The translations under genes were made by a program, and so were the position numbers. From an uncultured Muribaculaceae bacterium (lineage in GTDB: Bacteria; Bacteroidota; Bacteroidia; Bacteroidales; Muribaculaceae), in the NCBI GenBank assembly GCA_910578075.1, contig CAJTPK010000005.1, positions 62,001-126,000 on the forward strand: a stretch of 64,000 bases of DNA. Reading direction: 5' to 3'. The notes beneath the pieces are model-generated. The model saw only the letters and a program-made list of their open reading frames with translations, was not told the origin of the DNA and ran no database searches. Positions 8,684 through 17,794 of the stretch are shown piece by piece. Position 1 is the first letter of the stretch. Every line of letters starts with the position of its first letter.

Positions 8684-8691
8684 CAAATTTA
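8684..8691 (-). promoter_or_regulatory. -7 box for gap (TAAATTTG)
   Basis: Exact TAnnTTTG on the minus strand, 133 nt upstream of the start codon. The -33 position carries only AT-rich sequence, so the start site is approximate (about 8677). Confidence 0.55.
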
Positions 8692-8897
8692 GCAAAATTT
8701 TCGCATTTTTGCGATGTATTTTAACACTTTTTTGAACCTTATCACCCTCCGGCTTGTCTATCATTAGCACGGGAGTGCTTCTTGACAGACGTCTCCCGAT
8801 TACTCATAAGAGACGGCAGGACAATCCGCAGTTCATTATAAACAACATTGAAACATTTGTAATTGATTGGTATATAACAATTAAAATATTATAATTT

Positions 8898-9332
8898 ATG
8901 GGAAAATTTCTTCAGGACTTCAAAGAGTTCGCCATGAAGGGTAATGTTATCGACATGGCAGTCGGTGTAATCGTGGGCGGTGCCTTCGGAAAAATCGTAT
9001 CATCACTGGTAAACGACATCATCATGCCGGTGATCTCCATCGTGACTGGAGGCGAGGGCTACAAAAACCTCAAATATGTAATCACCGAAGCCAAACCTGC
9101 CACAGCAGATGGTGTCGCTGCCGTGGAAGAGGTAGCCATAAACTATGGCCTATTCATCCAGAATATCGTTGACTTCCTCATCATCGCATTCAGTATCTTC
9201 ATCGCGTTGCGCGTGATCATGAAATTCAAGAAAAAAGAGGAAGAGGCTCCCGCCCCCGTTCCGGAGCCCTCAGCGGAAGAGAAAACCCTCATTGAGATCC
9301 GCGATCTCCTCAAAGAGCAGGCAAAGAAATAA
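8898..9332 (+). CDS. mscL: Large-conductance mechanosensitive channel
   Basis: 144 residues, inner-membrane pentameric channel that releases solutes on hypo-osmotic shock. Features: N-terminal amphipathic FLQDFKEFAMKGNVIDMAVG, the TM1 pore helix GVIVGGAFGKIVSSLVNDIIMPV, a periplasmic loop of about 50 residues, TM2 (FLIIAFSIFIALRVIMKF), then the cytoplasmic KKKEEEAPAPVPEP linker and a terminal helix EEKTLIEIRDLLKEQ. This is the complete MscL architecture. It converges with mfd, leaving only 8 nt between the stop codons. Confidence 0.96.
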   Translation: MGKFLQDFKEFAMKGNVIDMAVGVIVGGAFGKIVSSLVNDIIMPVISIVTGGEGYKNLKYVITEAKPATADGVAAVEEVAINYGLFIQNIVDFLIIAFSIFIALRVIMKFKKKEEEAPAPVPEPSAEEKTLIEIRDLLKEQAKK

Positions 9333-9340
9333 TAATTCCA

Positions 9341-12300
9341 TCAGAGCGGTGCGATGGATTCCATCGCATGGAGCACTCCGAATGCGGAGGTCACTGAACG
9401 GATGCCGTCCACAACCATCAGACGGCGTCCGTTCACTTCTTTAAGATTGCAGTCACGGATGTTCTGCTGGAGATATGAGAGCACTTTGCCGAACGCCGGC
9501 GAGCTATAGTATGCCTTGTTATCGTCGCCAACAAAATAAACACGCATCTTACCCCCTTTGAGCACTATGCGCTCCATACCGAGACGACGCGCTGCCATGC
9601 GCAACGGCACCACACGGAGTAATTCTTCCGTGGTCGCAGGTATCTCTCCGAAGCGGTCGCGCAATTCTGCGCGGAATTCCGAGAGCCGGTCAAGATTCTC
9701 CATGTTGTCGAGACGGCGGTAGAGGGTGATACGTTCATTCTCCTGCGGCACATATTCTGCGGGAAGCCTCAGTTCGAGATCGCTCTCTATAGTGCAGTCT
9801 GCTGTGAATTCCTCCTCCTTGCCTGCTGCCACATCAGTGAATGTGTCGGCAAATTCCTCCGTCTTAAGCTCTATTACCGATTCTTTAAGGATCTTCTGGT
9901 ATGCCTCATATCCGAGGTCGGCGATGAAGCCGCTCTGCTCCGCTCCCAAAAGATTTCCGGCTCCACGGATGTCAAGGTCCTGCATTGCTATGTGAATACC
10001 GGCTCCGAGATCGCTGAAGCTTTCTATGGCCTGAAGTCGTCTACGGGCTATGGGAGTCAACGGTATTCCGGGAGGTACCAACAGATAACAGAACGCCTTA
10101 CGCGAACTTCGGCCTACACGTCCGCGCAACTGATGAAGTTCGCTGAGACCGAAATTCTGAGCGTTGTTGACCATGATCGTATTCACATTGGGCATGTCGA
10201 TTCCGTTCTCCACGATGGTGGTGGAAAGGAGCACATCATAGTCATGGTTGGAGAAATCTATGATAGCCTGCTCAACTTTCTCCGGCGGCATCTGCCCGTG
10301 GGCAGTCACAATCCTGATATTGGGGATCAGTCTCCGGAGTGTATTTTCGATATGGGCGAGATTCTCTATGCGGTTGGAGATGAAGAATACCTGTCCGTTA
10401 CGGCTCAACTCGAAATTGACCGCCTCTTTGATAACCTCGTCATCAAAACTGCTGACGTTGGTTACCACCGGCTGGCGGTTGGCTGGCGGAGTATTGAGCG
10501 AGCTTAAGTCGCGCGCGCCCATCAAAGAGAACTGAAGCGTACGGGGGATAGGAGTGGCACTCATGGTGAGCGTATCGACATTCACTTTCATCTGCTTTAG
10601 TTTCTCCTTCACTGCCACACCGAATTTTTGCTCCTCGTCGATTATCAGGAGTCCGAGATCCTTGAATTTCACCCCTTTGCCGATAATCTTGTGCGTACCT
10701 ATCAATATATCAATCTTCCCGGCTTCCAGATCGGCAAGTATCTGTTTGACCTCCTTTGGCTTGCGGGCACGGGAAATGAAATCGACCCTGACAGGCAGAT
10801 CTTTCAGACGGTTGGCGAACGTATGGTAATGCTGCATGGCAAGCACAGTAGTCGGCACAAGAACCGCAGTCTGCTTGCCATCTACGGCTGCCTTGAACGC
10901 CGCGCGGATTGCGATCTCTGTCTTTCCGAAGCCCACATCTCCGCAGACCAGGCGATCCATCGGCTTTGCCGATTCCATATCCGCCTTTATCGCCTGTGTG
11001 GCTTTCAATTGGTCGGGGGTATCTTCGTAGATGAAGCTTGCCTCAAGTTCATGTTGCAGATATGAGTCGGGAGCGAAAGCATGCCCTCTCTCCTCTCGAC
11101 GCGCGGCATAGAGTTTGATCAGGTCACGCGCTATATCCTTTACCTTGGTTTTGGTGCGTTCCTTAAGCTTGTTCCATGCTCCGCTGCCGAGTTTGTTGAT
11201 CTTCGGGGGCACTCCCTCCTTACCGCGATATTTCGATAATTTATGAAGCGCATGAATGCTTACAAGGATGATGTCATCGTTCTGATAAAGCAGCTTGATC
11301 ATCTCCTGTGGAGTTCCGTTTACATCTGTCCGCACAAGCCCTGCAAATTTACCTATTCCATGGTCAAGATGCACGATGTAATCCCCAATCTCTATCTGAT
11401 TAAGCTCCCGGAGCGATAAGGCAAGTTTACCGCTTCGCGCCTTGTCGCTTTTGAGATTATATTTGTGGAAACGATCGAATATCTGATGGTCCGTGAAGAA
11501 ACAGTTTTTACCGTCATGATCCACAAATCCTTCATGAAGCGTCCGCTCAACAGCCGTAAAGGGGATTTTATCGCCACGGTCATCGAATATGTTGCGAAGC
11601 CTCTCCGCCTGATATGGGGAATCGGAAAGGATAAATATGCGGTAACCGTCGCTGAGAAATTTCCGAAAACTTTCGGAAATAAGCTCAAAATTCTTGTGAT
11701 ATAAAGCTTGCGGACCGCAATTGAACTGCAATGACGCATCGGCATTGAATTCAGCATCCGAACCCATATGACCGTATCGCACTATTTTCATCCCCGCAAA
11801 TCTACGGGTGAATGCCTCGGCGTCAACCACTTTCTCCATAGCCTTGTCATCACCCTCATCCGCAATAAGAGCCGCTGTGGAGAACGTTTCTCCGGATATG
11901 GCATGTATACGCTCTATGAGATAGGATGGATTCTGACAGAAAAGTATGGTGGAGTCATCCACAAATTCCAAAAGGCTTATACCCTTCTCCCCTGTCTCAG
12001 ATGAAGACGGAGGCAGGATGTTTATCTCCGGAAGTTTCTCTTCGCTGAGCTGGGTCTCGACATTGAATGTGCGTATGGAATCCACCTCATCATCAAAGAA
12101 ATCCACACGATACGGAAGCTCACATGAGTATGAATAGACATCGACAATAGAACCTCGACGTGCAAACTGCCCTGGTTCGTAGACATATTCAGTCTCGCGG
12201 AATCCGAGTTCCCGCAGTTTTCCGGTAAGATCCGACAGTATCATACGCCCTCCCACCTTGACAGTCACACTATTATCCGCTATAGTGGCGGCATCAGCCA

Positions 12301-12700
12301 CTTTCTCTGCCAATGCCTCGGGATATGACACCACATATCGAAGGGACGATTTTCTGCTACCTAAAGCATTGAGAACTTCCGTGCGTAATATCTGCGAAGG
12401 GGGATCCGGTTGACCGTATTTGATATCCCGCTTGTAGCCGCTGGGGAATATGCCCACACACTCCGGACCGAGAATCTGACATAGGTCATTGTAGACATAT
12501 CCGGCTGTATCAAGATCGTCAGCGATGATGAGCGACGGATGTTTCGCGGGTTTCAGTCCGGCAAACAGCATGGCGGCAGAACTCCCCTCCAGGCCGGAGA
12601 GGAGCACTTTGCGGACTTTCTTGTCTGCCAATATTTTTTCAACACCGGTGATTCGCACCGATGTCGCGAATAACTTATCTGCTTCCGATAACTGCATCAA
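9341..12700 (-). CDS. mfd: Transcription-repair coupling factor
   Basis: 1119 residues. Removes stalled RNA polymerase at lesions and recruits UvrA for transcription-coupled repair. Domains in order: UvrB-like N-terminal region (1-300), RNA-polymerase-interacting domain near 436-500 (IGDYIVHLDHGIGKF), helicase with Walker A GDVGFGKT (587-594) and DEEQ (688-691), a second RecA lobe with TRG-type GRVGRSSRKAFCYLL, and the C-terminal TRCF domain. The start overlaps the upstream protease gene by 26 nt; the second Met codon would reduce this to 23 nt. It is translationally linked to that gene in the nadB operon. Confidence 0.97.
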   Translation of the reverse strand: MMQLSEADKLFATSVRITGVEKILADKKVRKVLLSGLEGSSAAMLFAGLKPAKHPSLIIADDLDTAGYVYNDLCQILGPECVGIFPSGYKRDIKYGQPDPPSQILRTEVLNALGSRKSSLRYVVSYPEALAEKVADAATIADNSVTVKVGGRMILSDLTGKLRELGFRETEYVYEPGQFARRGSIVDVYSYSCELPYRVDFFDDEVDSIRTFNVETQLSEEKLPEINILPPSSSETGEKGISLLEFVDDSTILFCQNPSYLIERIHAISGETFSTAALIADEGDDKAMEKVVDAEAFTRRFAGMKIVRYGHMGSDAEFNADASLQFNCGPQALYHKNFELISESFRKFLSDGYRIFILSDSPYQAERLRNIFDDRGDKIPFTAVERTLHEGFVDHDGKNCFFTDHQIFDRFHKYNLKSDKARSGKLALSLRELNQIEIGDYIVHLDHGIGKFAGLVRTDVNGTPQEMIKLLYQNDDIILVSIHALHKLSKYRGKEGVPPKINKLGSGAWNKLKERTKTKVKDIARDLIKLYAARREERGHAFAPDSYLQHELEASFIYEDTPDQLKATQAIKADMESAKPMDRLVCGDVGFGKTEIAIRAAFKAAVDGKQTAVLVPTTVLAMQHYHTFANRLKDLPVRVDFISRARKPKEVKQILADLEAGKIDILIGTHKIIGKGVKFKDLGLLIIDEEQKFGVAVKEKLKQMKVNVDTLTMSATPIPRTLQFSLMGARDLSSLNTPPANRQPVVTNVSSFDDEVIKEAVNFELSRNGQVFFISNRIENLAHIENTLRRLIPNIRIVTAHGQMPPEKVEQAIIDFSNHDYDVLLSTTIVENGIDMPNVNTIMVNNAQNFGLSELHQLRGRVGRSSRKAFCYLLVPPGIPLTPIARRRLQAIESFSDLGAGIHIAMQDLDIRGAGNLLGAEQSGFIADLGYEAYQKILKESVIELKTEEFADTFTDVAAGKEEEFTADCTIESDLELRLPAEYVPQENERITLYRRLDNMENLDRLSEFRAELRDRFGEIPATTEELLRVVPLRMAARRLGMERIVLKGGKMRVYFVGDDNKAYYSSPAFGKVLSYLQQNIRDCNLKEVNGRRLMVVDGIRSVTSAFGVLHAMESIAPL

Positions 12701-14339
12701 GCTTATTTTTATCCTTCAGTATTTCTTCGGCAAGTTTCAAAGCCTTGTCAGTCTTCAACTCATATGCTACTTTACCTTTATCGTAATAATAACGGCCAAC
12801 TATCTCAGATCCTAGATATTCTGTTATCTCCTGACGGTGAGTGTCAAGGTCTTGATTAAGATCATGGGTAAGCAATTCAGCGAGTTTATCTATCTGCGCC
12901 TTTGTCTCGTCATTCATGTATCCCTCGGTTTCGGCGGTGGTGCGAAGCTGCTTCATCATTTCTTCGCAGACCTTGTCATATTTGAATTTCTTCGGGTCTA
13001 TGAATTTCTTGAAATCGGCATAGATTGAATCCGTTATCTCAAAATCCTTTGCCTGGGATATCTGAGGATGCTCAGCCGTAAATTTAGTGGCATAGTCGAA
13101 TGCCCAGTTGTCTGCTACTATATTATACACCAATCTGTTGATCTTACCCCAGTCCACTGTAGTGTCCGGACGCAAACCACCTCCATCGCGCACCTCGCGG
13201 CCATTTGCCGTGCGGTATACATTGGTAAGGCTATCAGGCACACGCGCCACACTCCCGTCCGGATTACGGTGGGAATAGTCCACTGCCTGTATCAACCTGC
13301 CGGAAGGGAGATAATATTTCGCCACAGTTACTTTAAGTAATCCGCCATAGGGCAATTGCACAGGTGTCTGCACAAGACCTTTACCAAAACTGCGGGAACC
13401 GATAAGCACCGCGCGGTCCAAATCCTGCAACGAGCCGGCTGCAATTTCAGATGAAGAGGCACTGCCTCCGTCGATTAGCACCGCGAGAGGAGTATCCGGC
13501 AAGATCGGTTTGCGGGTTGTCTTGTAAATCTTTTCCTGAAGAGCATCCCTGCCTATGGTGCGTACCACCTCGGTGCCTTTTGGCACGAAACAGCCTACAA
13601 GCTCCACTGCGCTCTCCACGAGACCACCTCCGTTGCCACGGAGATCAATCACCACGCCTTTTAGATCTTTGTCTTCCTTGAATTTCTCAAGCACGCGTCT
13701 TACCTCAGCCGGGGTTTTGTCAATGAAACTGGTAAGACGCAAATAGCCGATGTTGTTGATAATTGTATCATAACTCATGCTCGGCTCCTGAACCTTCGCT
13801 CTCACAATCTCCATAGTGAGGATGGAATCAGCAACGTAAGGACGTTTCACTGTGACGCGAACCGGTGTGCCGGGAACACCTTTGAGCAGTTTGGTCACAA
13901 AATCGCTACCCTTCTTCTCAACATCCGTAGTGTCGACCTTAATGATATGGTCGCCGGGGCGCAGACCACCTTTTGCAGCCGGGCTCCCTTCCATTGGCTG
14001 GGAGATGAAAGAGGCTCCGTCTCGCTGCATGATGTAGCTGCCGATACCGCCATATTCTCCGGTTGTCATTTTCTGAAGCTTCTCCTGGTCATCGGCACTG
14101 AAATATTCCGTATAAGGATCGGTAGATGACAAGAAAGCCTCTATCGCTGCCTTGAAGCTTTTATCGGTGTCGATCGTGTCGACATAATAAAGCTCCACCT
14201 GCTTAACGATGGAATTGAAATTATTAAGATTGCGTGCCAGCGAGGCATCATGGCTCTTCTGGGCTGACAACGTCAGTCCTATAGCCAATACGGCTATTGC
14301 CGGGAAGATATGCAGAAGGGTATTTCTTTTCATTATCAA
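12675..14339 (-). CDS. C-terminal processing peptidase, S41 family with PDZ domain
   Basis: 554 residues, exported to the periplasm through an N-terminal signal or anchor (about 10-26). A PDZ domain spans about 95-180 (GIGSYI... GGLRPGDHIIKVD). The S41 core follows with GYLRLTSF, VIDLRGNGGGL, the serine box GGSASSSE at 291-298, and Lys320 in SRSFGKG, which together make the Ser/Lys dyad. Bacteroidetes CtpA-type proteases trim or degrade periplasmic proteins from their C-termini. The start is MIM; the second Met two codons on is equally possible. It lies 9 nt after nadB and overlaps mfd, so the three genes look like one operon. Confidence 0.93.
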   Translation of the reverse strand: MIMKRNTLLHIFPAIAVLAIGLTLSAQKSHDASLARNLNNFNSIVKQVELYYVDTIDTDKSFKAAIEAFLSSTDPYTEYFSADDQEKLQKMTTGEYGGIGSYIMQRDGASFISQPMEGSPAAKGGLRPGDHIIKVDTTDVEKKGSDFVTKLLKGVPGTPVRVTVKRPYVADSILTMEIVRAKVQEPSMSYDTIINNIGYLRLTSFIDKTPAEVRRVLEKFKEDKDLKGVVIDLRGNGGGLVESAVELVGCFVPKGTEVVRTIGRDALQEKIYKTTRKPILPDTPLAVLIDGGSASSSEIAAGSLQDLDRAVLIGSRSFGKGLVQTPVQLPYGGLLKVTVAKYYLPSGRLIQAVDYSHRNPDGSVARVPDSLTNVYRTANGREVRDGGGLRPDTTVDWGKINRLVYNIVADNWAFDYATKFTAEHPQISQAKDFEITDSIYADFKKFIDPKKFKYDKVCEEMMKQLRTTAETEGYMNDETKAQIDKLAELLTHDLNQDLDTHRQEITEYLGSEIVGRYYYDKGKVAYELKTDKALKLAEEILKDKNKLDAVIGSR

Positions 14340-14348
14340 TATATATTA

Positions 14349-15926
14349 TCAAGGCGTATCCGGATGGGGATAGTCTACAGTGAAATGGAGTCCGCGGCTC
14401 TCCTTGCGCTCCATAGCCTGACGCATGATCAGATATGCGACATTGATGATATTGCGCAATTCGCAGAGCTGACGGGTGGGTTTGCTGCACTTGAATAGCG
14501 ATTCTGTCTCCTGATAGAGGATGTCAAGACGGTTCCAGGCGCGCTTCAGACGCAGGTCACTCCTCACAATACCAACATAATACCCCATTATCTGGTTCAC
14601 CTCTTTCTCCGATTGGGTGATCAGCACCATCTCCTCTGGATGCGCGGTGCCTTCATCATTCCATTCGGGAACATCATCACGCCAGTCGTAGCCATTGATA
14701 TTGTCCATGGCGTGACGCGCTGCAGCATCGGCATATACCACCGCCTCTATCAATGAATTTGAGGCGAGACGGTTTCCACCGTGGAGTCCGGTGCACGAGC
14801 ACTCTCCGATGGCGTAAAGACGGTTGATGGAGCTTTCTCCATCAAGATTCACCTTTATACCTCCACAGAGATAATGAGCTGCAGGAGCCACAGGAATCAT
14901 ATCTTTTGTGATGTCTATTCCTAACGACAGACATTTCTCATATATGTTTGGGAAATGGCGTTTGGTCTCCTCTGGATCTTTATGTGTCACGTCAAGATAC
15001 ACGTGATCAGTGCCGTGAAGCTTCATTTCGGAGTCAATTGCACGCGCAACGATGTCGCGGGGCGCAAGCGACAGACGGGGATCATATTTATGCATGAATT
15101 CCTCTCCGTCAAGATTACGCAACACAGCCCCGTAGCCGCGCATCGCTTCCGTTATCAGGAAGCTGGGGCGATCACCGGGATGATAGAGCGCCGTGGGGTG
15201 AAACTGTATGAACTCCATATCGCTTACTGTTCCCTTGGCACGATACACCATCGCTATGCCGTCACCGGTTGCTATCAACGGATTGGTTGTTGTGGTATAT
15301 ACAGAGCCGACACCTCCGGTTGCCATGACTGTCACTTTCGATAGAAACGTATCCACATCTCCGGTATCTTCATTCAGCACATATGCACCGTAGCATGTGA
15401 TGTCAGGAGTGCGACGGGTCACGATCTTACCAAGATGATGCTGGGTGATGATCTCAACTGCAAACCGGTTTTCGAACACCTCGATATTGGGATCATTCTT
15501 GACAGCCTCCACAAGACTTGTCTGAATCTCCGCGCCGGTGTTGTCGGCATGATGCAGGATACGGAATTCCGAATGACCGCCCTCACGGTGCAGATCAAAT
15601 TTGCCATCGTCATTTTTGTCAAAATCAACACCCCAGCCGATCAACTCACGGATCTGGTCGGGAGCGTTGGTCACAACCTTCTCTACAGCAGCCGGGTCAC
15701 TCAACCAATCACCGGCAACCATAGTGTCGTGTATATGTTTTTCGAAATTGTCAACCTCGAGATTCGTTACGGACGCCACACCTCCCTGGGCGTAGAATGT
15801 GTTGGCCTCATCAGGCGTGGTCTTGCAGATCATCGCCACCTTGGCACCCTTGCGCGACGCCTTCAGAGCGAAGCTCATACCCGCTATGCCGGAGCCAATC
15901 ACCAAGCAGTCATATCTATATACCAT
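14349..15926 (-). CDS. nadB: L-aspartate oxidase
   Basis: 525 residues; FAD enzyme that oxidises L-aspartate to iminoaspartate, the first step of de novo NAD synthesis, in the cytoplasm. The FAD-binding GSGIAGMSFALKAS is near the N-terminus, the loop FYAQGGVASVT follows, and EGGHS and LHGGNRLASNSLIE are diagnostic of the succinate dehydrogenase/NadB fold. The C-terminal helical domain is complete. nadA and nadC are not adjacent in the window. First gene of the nadB-protease-mfd group, with a candidate -7 box 44 nt upstream. Confidence 0.95.
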   Translation of the reverse strand: MVYRYDCLVIGSGIAGMSFALKASRKGAKVAMICKTTPDEANTFYAQGGVASVTNLEVDNFEKHIHDTMVAGDWLSDPAAVEKVVTNAPDQIRELIGWGVDFDKNDDGKFDLHREGGHSEFRILHHADNTGAEIQTSLVEAVKNDPNIEVFENRFAVEIITQHHLGKIVTRRTPDITCYGAYVLNEDTGDVDTFLSKVTVMATGGVGSVYTTTTNPLIATGDGIAMVYRAKGTVSDMEFIQFHPTALYHPGDRPSFLITEAMRGYGAVLRNLDGEEFMHKYDPRLSLAPRDIVARAIDSEMKLHGTDHVYLDVTHKDPEETKRHFPNIYEKCLSLGIDITKDMIPVAPAAHYLCGGIKVNLDGESSINRLYAIGECSCTGLHGGNRLASNSLIEAVVYADAAARHAMDNINGYDWRDDVPEWNDEGTAHPEEMVLITQSEKEVNQIMGYYVGIVRSDLRLKRAWNRLDILYQETESLFKCSKPTRQLCELRNIINVAYLIMRQAMERKESRGLHFTVDYPHPDTP

Positions 15927-15969
15927 CGCAATATGGATTAAGAAGTTGTTTAAAAATTCTTCTAACCTG

Positions 15970-15977
15970 CAAATTTA
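15970..15977 (-). promoter_or_regulatory. -7 box for nadB (TAAATTTG)
   Basis: Exact TAnnTTTG on the minus strand, 44 nt before the nadB start. The -33 element is not clear at the standard spacing. Confidence 0.55.
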
Positions 15978-16027
15978 CAAATTCTTTTTTATCAATCCCT
16001 GCTTTATCCGATTTTTTTATAAGGGGG

Positions 16028-16135
16028 TTAAGGTCTTTAGGGTCTCTAAGGTCTTTAGCGACCCTGATGACCTTAGAGTCCTTAAAGTCCTTAAGGTCCC
16101 TAAAGTCCTTCGAGACCTTAAAGACCTTAAACTCC
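16028..16135. repeat. Tandem array of a 9-bp repeat, twelve in-register units
   Basis: Twelve consecutive 9-mers fit YTARRGWCY (for example TTAAGGTCT, TTAAAGTCC, CTAAAGTCC, TTAAAGACC) without a register slip. The array fills most of the 294-nt gap between nadB and the PepSY-like gene. Since 9 is a multiple of 3, it keeps several reading frames open on both strands and creates Leu/Ser/Lys-rich spurious ORFs. A second array of the same unit and the same orientation is at 43457-43528. Confidence 0.85.
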
Positions 16136-16220
16136 TTAATTTTGAATAAAGAATATTAAAATCCTGAATTCTGGCGGCGGTTTTGCCGTTAAAGGATAGA
16201 AACAATATTTAATTTTGAAA

Positions 16221-16673
16221 ATGAAGAAAATATTTCTTACCCTCGTGGCGCTCCTGATGACCGTCACCGCAGCCAATGCTTTTATCGACTCCTACACCAT
16301 CAACCGAGACAAACTCCCGGAGGAGGCGAAACAGATGCTCGATGAGTATTTCCCTAAAGCCAAAGTAAGCAACATCAAGATTGACCGCCATCTGCTCAAA
16401 AAAACAGATTACGATGTGCGGCTCACAAACGGCACAAAGATAGAATTCACAAATAAAGGAAAATGGACTTCAGTCGACTGCGGCAAGAAGGCTCTCCCTT
16501 CAGGATTAGTGCCCAACACTGTCAACAAATATATAACCAAGAATTATTCCGGACTTAAGATTGTCAGCATAACCAAGCGCAACGCCGGATATGACATAGG
16601 CCTATCCGACGGTGTCTCTCTCCGATTCAACCTCCTCGGACAATTCAAGGGTGTTATTGAGCAAGACTCATAA
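16221..16673 (+). CDS. Exported PepSY-like (DUF2874-type) protein
   Basis: 150 residues from ATG 16221. A signal peptide (1-20, ending AANA) precedes two tandem repeats of about 60 residues, each beginning with LP-x-x-(A/V)-x-x-x-(L/I)-x-x-(Y)-F/Y and containing a K-(V/I)-x-x-I-x-x-(K) strand followed by Y-D-(V/I)-x-L-x-(N/D)-G. This is the BLIP/PepSY-like fold common in exported Bacteroidales proteins of unknown function. An in-frame TTG two codons earlier is a less likely start. The gene ends inside its own terminator stem. The function is not known; binding to a periplasmic protease or another protein is often suggested for the fold. Confidence 0.85.
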   Translation: MKKIFLTLVALLMTVTAANAFIDSYTINRDKLPEEAKQMLDEYFPKAKVSNIKIDRHLLKKTDYDVRLTNGTKIEFTNKGKWTSVDCGKKALPSGLVPNTVNKYITKNYSGLKIVSITKRNAGYDIGLSDGVSLRFNLLGQFKGVIEQDS

Positions 16674-16690
16674 CACCCTTCCTTTTTATT
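16647..16690 (+). terminator. Intrinsic terminator overlapping the stop codon
   Basis: An 11-bp perfect stem, 16647-16657 with 16670-16680, is followed by CCTTTTTATT. The TAA stop codon (16671-16673) lies in the right arm, so a ribosome reaching the stop would compete with hairpin folding. Confidence 0.8.
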
Positions 16691-16697
16691 ATATCCG

Positions 16698-17774
16698 TCA
16701 GATCTTTATGTAGATGCGTTTACGGTAAAGAGGCAGTCCGACCAGTCCTACTGCAAGCATGAGAGAGATTGCGTAGATGGCAGACGCCATCTTGGGTGAT
16801 TGCGCCCAGCCAAATATCCAATTGTAGATCTCCGGCTTTGCTCCGGTTGAGCCCAAGATGATTCCCGCAACCCCTCCAAGAACATAGAGGAACAACGGAT
16901 TGACACCGAATGCCTCAAAAAACGCAAAACCTTTCCTGTATCCTTTCACATCAGTAAAGAATGAGATTGTAGCCAATAATGCCGCAGCCATACCGCATGT
17001 TGTCAACACATAACTCGGGCTCCAGACGCGTTTGTTCTCAGGGAGAACACCGCTGAGCAGAAATCCACCAAACAGCAGAAGCATCGCCACTACAAAGAGT
17101 TTGAGTAGACGGGCATCAAGACTCTCTTTTTTCATCAGTATCGCTCCGCAACAGAATCCTATGATCGTATGCGCCACAGAGGGTATGGTGCCCAATATAC
17201 CTTCCGGATCTACGGAACGGCGGGTGTAGAGATGTCCTTCGGGGAGCAACGCACGGTCGATAACGGCATTGATATTGGTAAGATCATTGGCATAGCCATT
17301 CCATAGCAGTAACGCAGCGCCATATAGGATAAGAAGCAACGCGGCTGCGGCTGCCATCGCCCTGCGGCTCATATAAAGCGCCATCAGGGAAACAATGCCG
17401 TAGCAAAGCGCGATGCGCGTAAGCACTCCTGTGAGGCGAAGATGACCGAAGTCAAGGAAACCTTTGCCATAACATACATTGGAAAACCAATGTATTGCCC
17501 ATCCTATCAGAAGAATCAGAACGGTGCGCTTGAAAATCTTGCGGAGAGATGACGCCGATGCCTGAAAATCGCGTTTGGCAAGCGAGAGATATGTTGTCAT
17601 ACCCATTATAAAGAGGAAAAACGGGAACACAAGGTCGCATGCCGTGATTCCATTCCAGTCGCTGTGCTCAAGATGCATGTAGTTCTCCGGACCACCGCCG
17701 TTGTTTACGATAATCATGAACACTATGGTGATTCCCCTCATGATGTCAAGGGATAGGAGCCGTTTCTGATTCAT
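16698..17774 (-). CDS. HGSNAT-like transmembrane N-acetyltransferase (COG4299 / DUF5009 type)
   Basis: 358 residues, about ten membrane segments. The N-terminal third is strikingly like human heparan-alpha-glucosaminide N-acetyltransferase: SLDIMRGITIVFMIIVNNGGG, then HLEHSDWNGITACDLVFP and FFLFIMGM. His37 aligns with the histidine that carries the acetyl group in the human enzyme. The family moves acetyl from cytosolic acetyl-CoA across the membrane onto a terminal alpha-linked glucosamine; some bacterial members are instead called NagX and linked to amino-sugar use. It is the last gene of the GH28-glycosidase-GH92 run, 20 nt after GH92. Since GH89 enzymes need the acetylated sugar, the GH89 fusion encoded in this window is a plausible partner. 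Confidence 0.85.
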   Translation of the reverse strand: MNQKRLLSLDIMRGITIVFMIIVNNGGGPENYMHLEHSDWNGITACDLVFPFFLFIMGMTTYLSLAKRDFQASASSLRKIFKRTVLILLIGWAIHWFSNVCYGKGFLDFGHLRLTGVLTRIALCYGIVSLMALYMSRRAMAAAAALLLILYGAALLLWNGYANDLTNINAVIDRALLPEGHLYTRRSVDPEGILGTIPSVAHTIIGFCCGAILMKKESLDARLLKLFVVAMLLLFGGFLLSGVLPENKRVWSPSYVLTTCGMAAALLATISFFTDVKGYRKGFAFFEAFGVNPLFLYVLGGVAGIILGSTGAKPEIYNWIFGWAQSPKMASAIYAISLMLAVGLVGLPLYRKRIYIKI

Positions 17775-17794
17775 TAGTTGAATTTATTAAAAAA

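Larger units (their letters stand above)
8552..8897. other. Divergent gap/mscL intergenic region
   Basis: 346 nt without a gene. The gap-proximal half is very AT-rich and carries the gap leader, a 14-bp palindrome and a -7 box. The mscL-proximal half holds two small hairpins: AGCAC-GGGA-GTGCT (8766-8779) and CGTCTC...GAGACG (8790-8815, 14-nt loop). No convincing mscL promoter is seen; a TTTG at 8856-8859 lacks a partner box. Confidence 0.6.

Noticed and set aside
15797..16159. Long open frames on both strands through the 9-bp repeat, with Leu/Ser/Lys-rich peptides
   Set aside because: The openness follows from the 9-nt period; the peptides are low-complexity, start inside nadB and have no family likeness.
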